Assembly: GCA_033557465.1 (NCBI GenBank)
Contig: CM066044.1
Location: 189,960,184-190,024,183 of the forward strand
Direction: 5' to 3'
Length of the DNA stretch: 64,000 nt
Source: Ichthyophis bannanicus
Lineage: Eukaryota; Chordata; Amphibia; Gymnophiona; Ichthyophiidae
The position numbers and the translations under genes are program-made. This document shows positions 22,560-33,850 of the stretch, piece after piece (position 1 is the first letter of the stretch; every line of letters starts with the position of its first letter). Below the pieces are notes generated by a model. The model had not been told where the DNA came from, did no database searches, and saw only the letters and a list, made by a program, of their open reading frames with translations.

Positions 22560-24524
22560 GCCATCAGATTGAGAGCTTTGAGATTGGGATGCAGCAAGGA
22601 GCCCTGATTCTGAGAGAGAAGGTCGGGTTGCAATCCCAGAGGCAGAGGCAGATCCACTGCCAGCTGAAGCAGGAGGGGGAACCAAGGCTGCCTTGGCCAC
22701 CTGGGAGCTACCAGGAGGACTGAGGCCCTGTCTCGTAGAATCTTGAACAGTGTTCGGGCCACCAGAGGGGTGGGAGGAAACGCATAGAGTAGGCCCTGAG
22801 TCCAGGGAATCAGAAAAGCATCTGCTGCTACTCTCAGAGGATGCGGTTGACTGGAGCAGAACCTTGGCAGCTGGTTGTTCAGTGGACTGGCAAACAGGTC
22901 TATGGAGGGAAGCCCCCATTTCAAGAAAATCTTTTGAACCACTAAAGGATGGAGCTGTCACTCGTGTGGTTGCAGAATCCTGATCAATCTGTCCGCCAGG
23001 GAATTCTCCTGGCCTGGAAGATAGACTGCTTTGAGGAGCATGTTGTGTTTCAGGGCAAAGGAACAGAGGTCCTGGGCCTCCTGGCAAAGGGGCTGGGAAC
23101 CAGTTCCGCCCGGTTTGTTGACATAGAACATGGCTACCTGGTTGTCTGTCTGGATCAAGACAGACTGTTGTGCCAGGGAAGCAGTAAAGGCCTTGAGGGC
23201 CAAGCGGATAGCTCTGAGTTCCAGTAGATTGATCTGCTGGGACGCCTCCCAAGGAGACCACAGGCTCTGGGTGCACTTGTCTAGGCAATGTGCTCCCCAA
23301 CCCTGTAGAGAGGCATCGGTGGTTAGGACCACTGTATGAGGTGGGATCTGAAAGGGCACCCCTACCAGCAGATTGGGGGGGGTGTAACCACCAGTTGAGG
23401 GAGGCCAAGAAATGGTGGGACACTCTGATCCTGTCTCTGAGACTGCCTGAGGCTTGTGACCACTGAGTCCGAAGGCACCACTGGGCAGGTCTCATATTGA
23501 GCCTGGCATTGGGGGTCACCTGTACTGTCAACGCCATGTGGCCCAGAAGCCTGAGACAGAGTCTGGCGGAGACCAGGGACCTGTGCAGAAACTTGCTGGC
23601 GAGGTCCATGAGCCTTTGTGCTCTGTCCACTGGTAAGAATGCTCTTGCCAGCTGAGAATCCAACCTTGCTCCCATGAACTCCAAGTTCTGGGAGGGGAGC
23701 AAAGTGGACTTTGCGAAGTTGATGACAAAGCCCACCTTTTGGAGCAGTTCTATGGTCCTGTTGGTGGCCTGTTGAACTTCCAGGGAAGTCTGGCCTCTGA
23801 TGAACCAGTCGTCTAGGTAAGGAAACACAAAGATGCCCTGATTTCGCAGGTAGGCTGCCACCACTGCCAGGCACTTGGTAAACACCCTGGGAGCGGAGGT
23901 CAGTCCAAAAGGCAGTACTCTGTACTGATAATGGTTTCCTCCCACAATGAACTTGAGGTACTTTCTGTGGTCTGGATGAATAAGGATGTGAGTGTAAGCA
24001 TCCTTGAGATCTAAAGAGCAAAGCCAATCTCCCTGCTGGAGGTAGGGCAGAAGTGTTCCAAGAGTAAGCATCTTGAACTTCTCTTTCACTAGAAACTTAT
24101 TTAGGTTTCTGAGATCCAAAATGGGTCGAAGACCACCGGTTCTTTTTGGCACCAGGAAATAACTGGAGTAAAACCCGTGACCTTGGAAGTGAGGAGGCAA
24201 AGGCTCCACCGCCTTGTCCAGCAACAGACCCTTTAGCTCCTGGAGGAGAAGGGCTGTATGCAGGGGAGGTCGGAAAGGCTCCCCTGGGAAGTGTGGCGGA
24301 GGCAGTTGGTGAAAGTGCAGGGCATAGCCTCGATGTACTATGTCCAGCACCCAACTGTCCTGGGTTATCAAGGGCCACTTGTGGGCGAACAAGGCTAGGC
24401 GGCCTCCTGTGCAGGGTTGGGTATGCAAGGGAGGAATGGCTATACTCAAGGAGTCAAAAACCCCCACCCTGCGGAGTGGAAGCAGGGGCTGCAGGCTTGG
24501 GGGTCCTCTGCCTACGGGGCCCAT
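22541..24524 (-). pseudogene. DIRS A1 reverse transcriptase-RNase H with DIRS C-terminal domain
   Basis: RT blocks: 'KRTGGLRPILDLRNLN', 'SLDLKDAYTHI' (motif A), 'LPFGLTSAPRVFTK' and 'FPYLDDWFI' (catalytic YLDD). A G run at 23375-23382 is one base longer than in copy A2 and shifts the frame before the RNase H. The RNase H shows 'LTTDASLQGWGAH', 'LLELRAIRLAL', 'IQTDNQVAMFY' and 'LADRLIR', carrying the D-E-D-D set. A stop (E-stop-Q) near 22955 precedes a C-terminal domain with 'IDLFASPLNNQLPRF', 'YAFPPTPLVART' and 'VAPRWPRQPWFP', the segment of DIRS polyproteins often described as methyltransferase-like. Because of the slip, the RT frame runs on into the recombinase frame as one 901-codon chimera. 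Confidence 0.9.
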
Positions 24525-26365
24525 TACCCTGGCCCTTGGCTTGCTGACCCGGGGGGGCAGCTTGGGCAGCCGGATATTGTGGGTACTGTTTGTAGGCAGT
24601 GCCCTTCCTCAGATAAAAGGACTTTTTACCCGAGCCCTTCTTCTTATGAGAAGGGGCAGAGGTCTTCCTCGACAGCCTTGTCCTCGTGAGGTGCTCTGTC
24701 TCGAGCTGAGCGTCCTTCTCGGCCACAGGCTTGCCAAAAAGGTCTTCACCTCGGCAAGGGACATCGACCAACTTGTCCTGAACCCATGGCTCGAGGTCCG
24801 ATGACTGCAGCCATGCCTGGCGTCGGGCCGCGATGCCGGCTGCCGCTACTCGGGCCGAAGCCTCGAAGCCATCGTAGGCGGCGTGGGACATGAACTTAGA
24901 GCATTCCCGGATCCTCGAAGACAAGGACTTAAAACTCTGCAAGGGCTCCCCGGAGAGACCAGCAGAGAAACCGGCCAACTCCTTGGCCAGGTCCCGCAAA
25001 TACATGCCCATGTACAGCTGGTAAGTCTGGACACGGCAAGCAAGCATAGAGCCCTGAAAGCACTTTCTACCGACGCCATCAAGGCTTTGGACTTCCCTAC
25101 CAGGAGGCACCGCGGAGTGCATCTTCTGACTCTTCAGACGATGCATGGCCGATTCCACAACCATGGAATGGTGAGGTAGCTGTGCTTTCTGGAAGCCAGG
25201 ACTCTTCTGCAGTCGATAGATGGAATCGACTCGCTTGCTCAAAACCGGCGCCGAGGCCAGTGCCTCCCACATCCGGAAGAGGAGCCGTTCCAGCATCGGA
25301 GGCCTCCTTCGCAGGAGATTCATACTGCAGAGCATCGAGCTCCTCGGCTCGAGGCTCTTCCTCGGGGTCAGCCGGGATAGCCAGGGCAGCGGCCATATCC
25401 CGGATAAACTCCGAGAACCTAGTATCCTCCGGAGGGGATCTACTCCGGGGCTCAGACTCTGGTGAGTCCGAAGGGACACACCGAGTCTTGAAGGTGTCAG
25501 GAGACTCCTCGTCTTCGGTCTCCCAAGCAGACTCGTCCGATGTCGAGTCGAGGTCCGACCCTGCGGGGCCTCTAGGCACCCGCCCCGACGCCGGAGGCAC
25601 CGGCGTCAAGACCCTCGGTCCCGAACGGGAGGTCGAGGGAGACCTCGACCGAGGACGACTTCGAGCCGCAAGGGACTCGAGTATTGGCTCGGTCTCCGGG
25701 GTTGACTTCAAAGTCGATGTCCCGGTGGTCGGGGCAGATGCGCCAGACAGGCTGGCCATCAGCGCCCGCTGCTGAACCATGAAGGCAGACATACTGCTCT
25801 CCAAGGCTGTCAACCTGAGACTCAGCTCGGGTGACGCAGCAGCCCCCGACTCGGGCCCCGGCGGCGCCGGGCCCGACGTCGGTACTCAGGGAGGCGAGTC
25901 CACGAGAACAACAGGACTTATGTGTCCAGTAGACTCCGGCTCCATGCGAGGAACTTTAGTTGGCTTCTCCTGGTCCACGGGCCCGGGACGACGGTCGGGG
26001 GTCTGAGACCTGGCCCTAGAGGGCTCAGGGACCTCCTCCGACGCCGCCCTCGCAAGCCGCTTCTTCCTCTTACGTTCCCGGTCAGGGGACCCCCTGTCCG
26101 AGGAGCTCCGACGCCTCTTGGGATCGGAATCCCGAGATGTCGAGGCCTCAGACGAGGTCCGGGCCCGGGCAGAAGCCGAGTCCGAGAAAAGCCTTTCACT
26201 TTGTTGCTGACGACTTCGGAGGGCCTTGGAAGACATTTTTCCACATGGCCCGCACGTTTTAGAATCGTGGTCCGGGCCAAGGCACCGAAGGCAGCAGTCG
26301 TGTGTGTCGGTGAGAGACATTATCTTCTTACACCGATCACACTTTTTGAAACCGCTGGAAGCCAT
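24454..26365 (-). pseudogene. DIRS A1 gag-like ORF1 (broken)
   Basis: The start 'MASSGFKKCDRCKK' at 26365 is shared with A2. The first 90 residues hold a Cys/His array (C-x2-C, then 'HDCCLRCLG', 'CGPCGKM'), followed by a Ser/Arg-rich segment ('RRRSSSDRGSPDRERKRKKR') and acidic repeats. A TGA after 'VVLVDSPP' (about 25888) and a 17-nt deletion near 25300 relative to A2 break it. The C-terminal part (25479-24454) reads 'KKKGSGKKSFYLRKG' and a Q/G/P-rich tail overlapping the RT start. ORF1 is presumed to package the RNA. Confidence 0.85.
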
Positions 26366-26620
26366 CGGGGAGAAAAGGGTCCCCGCGAGGTCAAAGAACC
26401 GGCCTTCCAGGGAAAAAGCAAAAGATTTGGCGTGAGCACCTAGCCACTAAGGGCAAAAACCGAAAAAGGAAAAAAGGGATTCAATACCGGTGTACCGAAC
26501 CCGGCGGGAGGGGAACCGACGTCGAATCCGAGGAAAAAAGCGAAATAACGCCAAGAAAAAAACTTCTCTTTTCCGGGAAAAAAAGGACACACGTCCGATG
26601 GGCTTCACGGAAAAAAAGAG

Positions 26621-26780
26621 ACTGAGGTAAGATGGCACCTTTAGGCGGGAAGGGAACCGCGCATGCGTGCCAGCATTCCCAAAGGCTTTCATGGAAAGCT
26701 GGGGAAATGCTCCGCTGGGGCTTCATCGGCGTCGATGACAGCCATAAGTGAGGACTGACTTCCTGCTTGGTCCTGGAGAA
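26621..26780. repeat. DIRS A1 5' terminal repeat with promoter-like motif
   Basis: Inverse partner of 21027-21184. It contains GGCGGGAA (26644-26651, E2F-type) and CGCGCATGCGTG (26658-26669, NRF1-type) on the coding side upstream of gag. Both are kept in A2, and GGCGGGAA also in C1. Confidence 0.85.
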
Positions 26781-27825
26781 TAAGAAGTTAACATAGAAGC
26801 TCTGTACTGAATCTCAGAAAGCAGCACTATCATTGATTATTAATTAGCCACTGCGTATATGCAGAGATGCCCAAGTCTCACTCACTAGGAATGTGCCACA
26901 CTCATTTCTCACTCTCACGCTTATTGAGCCCCTTGTCTCAAGCATGAAAGCCTCAGGGCTAGTGCACTGGTCCTGCTCACTGCTTCAATGAGAGACAAGC
27001 CTAAGGGAAGAACATCAAAGTGCCGCAGCCAGTAGAAGACATCCGAGCCCACTTTCCTGCGTCCTGCCTCCTCCTGTACCATCCCTTTTCCCTGTGCCTA
27101 CAAGTCCAGGCGCTGTGAAACCTCTGCACACATACTATCAGATCCTGAGCAGAGAACTTTCAGCCCAGAGCATTTACCCATATTGCCTCCACTATGCCTG
27201 TATCCTTACAGAGGCTCCAAAGAAAAACAAATATCATTTTATACTGATTTTTTCGTTTGCAAAGCAATACTACATTTAAATCTTTCTAGCTTTATATCTT
27301 GGACAAACCATCTGAAATTTCTCACTCTTTGGACTTCAATTGCATTGTCTAGGGTGGTAAATCTCACTCCTTGGGTTAGTTCATCCTGGCATCTCTGGTA
27401 CATGTCATCCTCTTTCTAGTTCTATTTGGTCTCCACCCCTTACTCTGTTTCCTTCTGTATAAATATGCGCATTTCATGCACAGGCACCTAGATACATGCA
27501 GTTTCACATCATTTTCTTGTTCCTTTATATATCCACAATCTATCATTAAAGAATCAGAACACTACAATACAGTGAGGAGGAGGAGCTGGCAAGGGATGAG
27601 CTGGTACCCACCTCCCCAGGCACCCAAAATGGGGGTTGAGAGGGGCGAATTTCTCAAAGTTGCACTTCAGGAGTAGTGGGGTCCCCACATTCAGAACACC
27701 AGTCAGGTGGTTACCTCCTTTCGCACATGTGCGCCTCCATCTCCCAGTCTATTGTGAACCAGGTAGACTTCTTGCAGTCAGGGAGCCATGTTCTAACAGC
27801 CAGTATCTGCTGACAGGAGAGATTC
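26781..27825. other. No gene recognised; may hold the lost left edge of DIRS B1
   Basis: No ORF with family signature. The part nearest 27825 should contain the left terminal repeat of DIRS B1, but I cannot find a match to the right end of B1, so that terminus is lost or too diverged. Confidence 0.4.
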
Positions 27826-27922
27826 AGGACTGGACTAGAGTAACTCAAGGAACATCAATTAGCAGGTAAGGTCTAATTTCCTTTTCCATATTGTTCCTTC
27901 AGTCTAGTCCCGGTACTTGTGG
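27826..27922. repeat. DIRS B1 internal complementary region
   Basis: 'aggactggactagagtaactcaaggaac' opens the unit and its second half mirrors the B1 right terminus at 31590-31631. The terminus predicted by the first half is absent, so B1 lacks its left edge. Confidence 0.75.
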
Positions 27923-27945
27923 AATGTACAATAGCAGTACTATCC

Positions 27946-28700
27946 TCAGGAGGGACCCGCTAACCTGGTTTGTAGTACCGTGGAGCCAAAACATGCATCC
28001 TCTAAAGTCTGTACATTCAGCCGATAATGTTTCACAAAGGAATTCAAGGATGACCAGGTTGCCACTCTACAGATATCCACTGGTGGCACCAAACTGAACT
28101 CCACCCACGACGCTGTCTGGGCACGGGTCGAATGCGCCCATAGTCCTAATGGAACAGGCCTATGACTCAAAATATAAACTGAGGAGATAGTCTTCCTGAT
28201 CCATCTACAGTAGATATTGATGCTTTGGACACCATCTCCCCCTTACACAGCTGTCCAAATAGCACAAACTGGCAGTCCGTCTTCTGGAAAGACCCTGTGC
28301 TCTTTAAGTATCTCCATAACATGCGACACACATCCAGCTGCCGCAGGAGGGGATATGCCATTGTCCCCTTAGCCTCTGAGAAAACTGGTAGGGATACAGT
28401 CTGATTCAGGTGAAAAATTGATAACACCTTAGGTAGGAAGGAACCGGTCGTAGGACCACTTTATCCCTTGACATCACTAGGTATGGTTCCCTGCACGACA
28501 AAGCCTGGAGCTCCGAAATTCTCTGGCGGAACAAGTGGTCACCAAGAACACCATCTTCAAAGTTAAGTCTTTCAATGTACAACCCGCCAACAGCTCAAAG
28601 GGCTCCTCTGTTAAAATGGACAACACCAAATTTAGGCCCACAGCAGAACGACTGAACACACCAGTGGATGTACCTGCTTCACTGCTCTGAGAAAACAAAC
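27946..28700 (-). pseudogene. DIRS B1 tyrosine recombinase remnant
   Basis: The C-terminal catalytic part is legible: 'LWAHSTRAQTASWVEF' holds H-x-x-R (HSTR), and 'SSLNSFVKHYRLNVQ' holds the likely nucleophile Tyr. Upstream pieces at 28167-28427 ('FHLNQTVSLPVF', 'LDVCRMLWRYL') and 28477-28698 are in other frames with stops. The order and spacing match A1 (21504-22559). Not functional. Confidence 0.78.
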
Positions 28701-28978
28701 CACATCCAGGTGCAAATCCAAGGGCACTCCTCTAATTCTGCCTCAATAGCGGGAAATAGCTGCCACCTGCACCTGTAAAGAGCTGTAGGCCAACCCCTTT
28801 TGCATGCCAGCTTGCAAAAATGCTAAAATCTCTGGAACCAAGGCTTTCATGGCGGAACAACCCTGTTCCTCACACCAATGCTCGAACACTCTTCACACTC
28901 AAACATACACTAGCAAAATAGCTATCTTGATAAAGGCCTATAGATGGTCTATCACCGAGGGCGCATAGCCTCTCTTTT

Positions 28979-29640
28979 TCAAACATGCCTTCTCAAGAGC
29001 CATGCCATAAGCAAGAACTGATCCATTTGCAGCATTTGAATGGGGTCCTGGGCGAGCAGAACTGCCCGAGCTGGGAGACGCCACAGCCTGTCAGCTGTCA
29101 TTTGTTCCAGATCAGTGTACCATGGCCACCTCAGCCAAGTGGGGGCGATCATGAGAACCAGCCACAGGTGCACCTCAATCCACTGTACTATGCAGTCGAT
29201 GAGCAGCCAGGGAGGAAAGACATACAGAGGCCTTTCCGTTGGCCACAGCTGCACCAGCGCATCGAGCCCCTCCGACATGTGCTCTCTCCTTCTGCTATAA
29301 AACCTTGCCACTTTGGACGAGTCGAAGGTCACCATCAGCTCCATGATTGGTTGCCCCCAACAGCTCACCAACTGTGTGAAGACACCCTGGTTGAGTGTCC
29401 ACTCCGCTGGGTTGATCTGCACTCTGCTGAGATAGTCCGTTGTTATGTTCTCCCGACCAGTCACGTGCGCCACCAACAGAGCTAACAAGTTGCTTTCCAT
29501 CTATTCCAGCAAGGGTCCCACCTCATTCTCCAGTTGCGCACTGCTTGTACCTCCCCGTCGGTTGATATAAGCCACCATTGTGGCGTTGTCTGAGAATACT
29601 CTCACGGTCTTCCTACATAGGATACGCCACCCCTGACTCC
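28979..29640 (-). pseudogene. DIRS B1 RNase H and C-terminal domain
   Basis: About 29600 downward reads 'FSDNATMVAYINRRGG', the B-lineage version of the third RNase H block, then 'LLVAHVTGRENITTDYLSR' (fourth block, Asp retained), 'FYSRRREHMSEGLDAL', 'YVFPPWLLIDCIVQW' and 'MIAPTWLRWPWYTDL'. The last two correspond to 'YAFPP' and 'APRWPRQPWFP' of lineage A. The RT and the first RNase H blocks are deleted. Confidence 0.8.
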
Positions 29641-29807
29641 AACTTTGCTGCCTCTGGGGGCCAAGGCTGCTCTGCCCCTGAACCCTCCAAGATGCCTTGC
29701 GCCCATTGCAAACATGCTCGGGCTACAAAGGCTCCATATATAGATGCCTGTAATGACAATGCATCAATATCAAATGCTTGCTTCAGGAGCATTTCCAGTT
29801 TCTGGTC

Positions 29808-30811
29808 CTACACATCCTTGAAGGCCGAGCAACCCTCCACTGGGATTGCGGTTTTCTTTGTTACTGCTGAAACCGCCGCATCCATCTTTGGCGCATGCAA
29901 TATCTCATGTTCCCAATTTGGCAGGGGGTAGAGACGAGCCATCGTCCAAGTACCTCTGAGCACCCTCTCAGGGACATCCCATTCATCATGTATCATACAG
30001 CGAATGACTCTATGCAATGGGAACACCTTCGGAAATGACCTAACCGCCTGGAACAGAGGGTCCTCCAGAAGCTCCTCTTCCTTTGGTGCCTCCATACACA
30101 CATTCAACACCTTAGAGGAATGCGCTATGAAAGCTGCCAATTCCTCTCTATAGAAAAATCTGGATGATGCAAGAATCTTCCTCCTGGGGAATTTCTCCTT
30201 CTTCCATCTCCGAGTCCGGAGCCTATTCCTCTTCTGGTTGCTCTGCAACCATGGAGGTCTCCTCCAAGAGGATGTCCTCCATCCACTGCCTGCTGGAATC
30301 TGGCTCACCCTCTGCCCATCCCAGTGGCATTTCCCTGTTGGACGACTGCTTTGCTCCAATCCATGGAGCCGCTGGCTCCTCCCCTGCTCTCTGCTTCATA
30401 CAAAAGGCCTTGTGGAACAGCAGCACAAATTCTGGTAAACCCCTCCCCACCCCAGGAGGCTTAACCCCTTCAGCCTCCTTGGAGGCAGAGACCTTAGGAG
30501 CCTTCTTACCTTTGCCCTTCTGGCCCTTGGTGGTGGGATACTCCCCTCCGTCCACATTTACTGAAATTCCTGTGCCTGTCACAGACACCTCTCATCTCCT
30601 GAGGAGGGCACAGTCCCTGTTTGGCCCCCATGCCACTTGGGGACTCCTCCAGCCTGTCCTCTTGCAGGCCAGCCTCCACCGACCGGGATTCCGCCTCATA
30701 ACCATGGCAGAATCCGGCCATGGACATGGAACTCCTGCGCCAACCACATACTATGCAGGCCTGCTTTGCAGGCATGCTGCAGGCCCATTTTCTTTTTTTT
30801 TTTAATTTCAC
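29808..30811 (-). pseudogene. DIRS B1 gag-like ORF1 remnant
   Basis: Minus-strand frames from 30811 include 'CSMPAKQACIVCGW' (Cys-rich start), 'LPEFVLLFHKAFCMKQ' and, at 30359-29808, 'HDEWDVPERVLRGTWTMARLYPLP' and 'KKTAIPVEGCSAFKD'. The latter closely parallel B2 'EAEWDIPEVGLRGGWTMGCLYPVP' and 'KKTTMPVEGSATLKD', so B1 and B2 are one lineage. Several frameshifts. Confidence 0.75.
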
Positions 30812-31631
30812 TTGACACTAACTGCTTCTTTTAAAAACAGTCCCCCAAAATAAAAAAACGTGAGGGCAGCAATCATCTGGGCATCCGCTGAGACCCCCTC
30901 TTGAACTCTGTGTCCTGCGACTCCTGCCCTGCTCTGCAAGTTCCCATGCTGCTCCTAAAATAGTCGCCGTCACCATGTGGCTCCCTCAGGCTGCTAGTTG
31001 CCTCACCTGCCCCTTTGCACCACAGTTCTGTCCCTCACCTGCATAGGAGCAACCACCCTAACACTCAGCCATCCCAGGATGGCGTCAGGCAGATTCGTGA
31101 CTGGCATCCCATGCCACGACTTCTGCTCACCTCTTCTCCCTTGCAGCTCTGAAGTCGTCATGCACGCATCTGTCCCCCGCATCAAGATCTGCGCTGTGTT
31201 CTAGCCTCTGCTAGTGGTCCTGAAACTCTACGTTTACTGTGGAAAAAAACTTCCCCACAGGGGAATCCTCTGGGAACTGGAGAATCACCGACTGCGCCCT
31301 TTTTTCCCCACTCTTTAAGCGGCAGAGCAGAAAATTGAAGGATAGTTCTTTACAGCTGCATTCAGCTCCTTTCCTGCTACTAATTGCTCTCATGGTGGTC
31401 TTTATTTATTTTTTGTCCAACTTAAAACATCTATTGTTCTTTCAGTGAGTCCTAGCAAGGGAATTCATGTCTCTTCAGCTGCTTGGCGACTGAGATAGTG
31501 GAGGCTGGTGGGAGGTGCCAGCTGCCTATCTAGCGGATGTCATAAAGATCATGACATGCTCAGTCTCCAAGCTGTTGGTGGGGCGTGAATACCCACAAGT
31601 ACGAGGACTGGACTGGAAGAACGATATGGAA

Positions 31632-31799
31632 GGTCCTTTTACTAAAGTGTGCAAAGCGGGTTCATTTTAGCATGCAGTAATTGTTAGCTATGGGCCATGG
31701 TGACTGTAAGTAACAATACACACTAAACTTTATATGTATCATTGTGTATATGTGTATATTACATGATATAATACACGGTATAAAAGGGATGTGCACGAA
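31632..31799. other. Spacer between two DIRS elements
   Basis: 'ccttttactaaagtgtgc' at 31637 resembles the terminal word of the TTTAGTAAAC MITEs, but no partner is seen before 31800. Confidence 0.35.
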
Positions 31800-31981
31800 A
31801 GCACAGTTACTTACCTGTAACAGGTGATCTCCGGAACAGCAGGAATTAGTCTTCACATATGGGGTTCGTCGCCGACGGAGCCCGCACGGGAATGCTCTCC
31901 AGCATCCAATCAGAAGGCTTTCGGGAGCATCCCTCGCGCCTGCGCGGTAGCTTCCCGCCCTTCCCACTGCCTCTCCCCAGT
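31800..31981. repeat. DIRS C1 3' terminal repeat
   Basis: 'gcacagttacttacctgtaac' starts the element. From about 31825 it is the inverse of 33851-34008 with few mismatches ('gcccgcacgggaatgctc' against 'gagcattcccgtgcgggc'). Confidence 0.88.
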
Positions 31982-32066
31982 TGCGTTTAATAGCTGAGAC
32001 AGAAGGAGAGGAGAGGAAGGAAGAGAGAGAGAGAGAGTTACAACTCCTAGGGGAGGTGGGTGGGTT

Positions 32067-32155
32067 GTGAAGACTAATTCCTGCTGTTCCGGAGATCACC
32101 TGTTACAGGTAAGTAACTGTGCTATCTCCAGGAACAAGCAGGAATGAGTCTTCAC
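32067..32155. repeat. DIRS C1 internal complementary region
   Basis: The first part is the inverse of the left end ('...ggtaagtaactgtgc') and the second part the inverse of the right end ('tatctccaggaacaagcag'), joined directly. This predicts the circle junction cctggagata|gcacagtta. Confidence 0.88.
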
Positions 32156-32886
32156 ATATGGGGACTCCCTAGCTGAGGGTGCCAGGGGAGATCCCAGAAT
32201 GCGCGCCCCTGAACAGGACGGCATCGCCCAACCTGGATCCCCGGCATCCCCGGAGGGATGGAGGGTAGGAGCTGAGAAGAGTTGCCAAGGCACAGCAACC
32301 TAAGACTACAGGGGAGTCTGCAAACCACGTCAATTATCATTAAACCGTTAATGATTTAGCACAATCTAGAGCTTACCTACTGGATTGTAGAAGGCAGAGC
32401 TGCGACGGGTACTGTAGATGCAGTAGCGAAGTCTTCAAGGGAACTTCACCGCAGAGAGGACAAAGTTCTCAGTCCGGGCGGGCTGGAGACGCAGGTGTCA
32501 ACCGGCACCCGGAAAGACGGCAGGTCTTCACGAGGAGCTCTGAGAAGCTGAGAACTCCAGCAGGAGCAGAGTCCCCAATCCAGAGGACTAAGCAGAAGCC
32601 TGACCGATCTGTGAGAACCCAGCCCGGAGAAGAACAGGAGTGTACCCCGGGATACCGAGGGGCACACTGTCTACCCTAGCCGGCAAGGGATAGGAAGACA
32701 TTGGGTTCGAAAACCTCCAGACAAGGAGGCGTAAACCAAGGGGCTGTTGACTTCACAGCAAGTTTAAGCATAACCGGTCCGAGCACCCGAGCCGCAGAAC
32801 ACAGGCAAGCGGGCCGGCCGGACCCCGTATGAAATAACAAAACGTCAGCACCGACAATTGGGGGATAGTCGGTAAGACACAGGGCG

Positions 32887-33645
32887 CTATAACATTTCCC
32901 AAAAAGCGCCCACCGGTACCGATATATATCCAATAACAGGTGTAGATGTATATCGGGCTATAGGTGGGCCCGGTGTGGGCACGCCATACTGGGTCAGGTT
33001 GGTCTGACGATCCCCGGTGACGAGTGGGACACTCGACACCGACACCGATGCCGGGGAATCGGCACCGCCGAAAGCGGGTACCGCCCCCGCACAGGGCCGG
33101 GATGCCGTAGAGCCAGACTGGGTTGAGTCGATCGGCCCCGAAGGCACCGAGGACACCAGTCGACAGTCCCTGGCGAAGAGTGGAACACTCGACGCCGGCG
33201 CCGATGCCGAGGGATCTGCACCGCTCGAAGCGGGTGCCACCCTCGAGCATGGCTTGGGAATGTTCTGTGAGGAGCGATCCTCAGGAACAACCCGAAACCC
33301 CGTGGAGGCTCTGTAGCCCGAAGACTCCCTCCAGGGTGTAAGGGACTGGAGGGGAAGGCCGGAGCCGTCGTCATGCGGCGCATGAGACTCACCCCTCAAG
33401 GCTCGGTTAGTCTTAACAGACTGTTGTTGGGTTATCTGATCCTGGCGAGGAGAGAAAGCCGACGGACGCACCTCAGAGGGAAAGACGTCATCGAGGGACA
33501 TTCGAAACAGGGAGGGTCTTCTCCCGACGCTGAAGCCCGGGGAACCAGGGGAGAAGGGGTCAGGACCCCAACAGGAGAGACACCAGGCATTGGAGAAGAC
33601 AACGTCTCCACAGTGGGGGCACTTCTTAGGGGAAGAAGGCTCCAT
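32887..33645 (-). CDS. DIRS C1 gag-like protein
   Basis: The frame is open for 366 codons, but the upstream part lies in the terminal repeat. The Met at 33645 ('MEPSSPKKCPHCGD') gives 252 residues and corresponds to the gag start in A1 and A2. Residues 9-25 hold a zinc-ribbon-like C-x2-C...C-x2-C set ('CPHCGDVVFSNAWCLSCWG'), followed by Ser/Pro/Ala-rich low-complexity sequence. The C-terminal gag part found in A1 and A2 is absent. An open frame in an element that has lost its enzymes suggests either recent origin or use of gag in cis. No similarity outside DIRS gag is seen. Confidence 0.6.
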   Translation of the reverse strand: MEPSSPKKCPHCGDVVFSNAWCLSCWGPDPFSPGSPGFSVGRRPSLFRMSLDDVFPSEVRPSAFSPRQDQITQQQSVKTNRALRGESHAPHDDGSGLPLQSLTPWRESSGYRASTGFRVVPEDRSSQNIPKPCSRVAPASSGADPSASAPASSVPLFARDCRLVSSVPSGPIDSTQSGSTASRPCAGAVPAFGGADSPASVSVSSVPLVTGDRQTNLTQYGVPTPGPPIARYTSTPVIGYISVPVGAFWEML

Positions 33646-33850
33646 GCTGGAAAGCCCGGTAGGCCTCAGAATAACACGAGGAGGATGCTCCTCGAAGGAA
33701 ATAAGGAAAACAAAAAAAAATAAGGAAAAAGGGGCACCAGCGGTGCCAGAGTCAGCGGGGAAAAAACCGCGACCACAGGAAACAAGAAAAGAAGAAAAAG
33801 TTTCTGCGGTGACAGGAGGTACATCCTGTCGGCTCCGCGGAAAAACGAAA

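Larger units (their letters stand above)
20998..26780 (-). mobile_element. DIRS-type retrotransposon A1, near full length
   Basis: The 5.8-kb element has minus-strand genes ordered gag-like, RT-RNase H, tyrosine recombinase. It is bounded by inverted terminal repeats (21027-21184 and 26621-26780) and has an internal complementary region at 21269-21359 beside the 3' end. This architecture defines DIRS elements, which are thought to integrate a circular DNA intermediate with a tyrosine recombinase and make no target duplication. None is visible here. Gag carries a stop and a frameshift, RT-RH carries a +1 slip and a stop, and the recombinase carries one stop, so it is inactive. Copy A2 at 51.8-57.7 kb is a close sister. 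Confidence 0.93.
27826..31631 (-). mobile_element. DIRS-type retrotransposon B1, internally deleted
   Basis: A second DIRS lineage on minus. The right end is sharp ('ggactggactggaagaacgatatggaa', to 31631). Its inverse, 'ttccatattgttccttcagtctagtcccg', forms half of an internal complementary region at 27826-27922. The other half predicts a left terminus that I do not find upstream. Gene remnants are gag-like (29808-30811), RNase H (28979-29640) and recombinase (27946-28700). The RT is missing: gag-side sequence passes almost directly into the RNase H around 29640-29810. Length is 3.8 kb against 5.8 kb for A1. Confidence 0.85.

Noticed and set aside
24146..24804. Plus-strand frames of 133-154 codons in DIRS A1
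   Set aside because: Shadows of RT and gag C-terminal coding on minus; no independent signature.
32994..33392. Alternative minus and plus frames across the DIRS C1 gag
   Set aside because: They overlap the gag-like frame, lack its Cys module, and reflect GC-rich repetitive codons.
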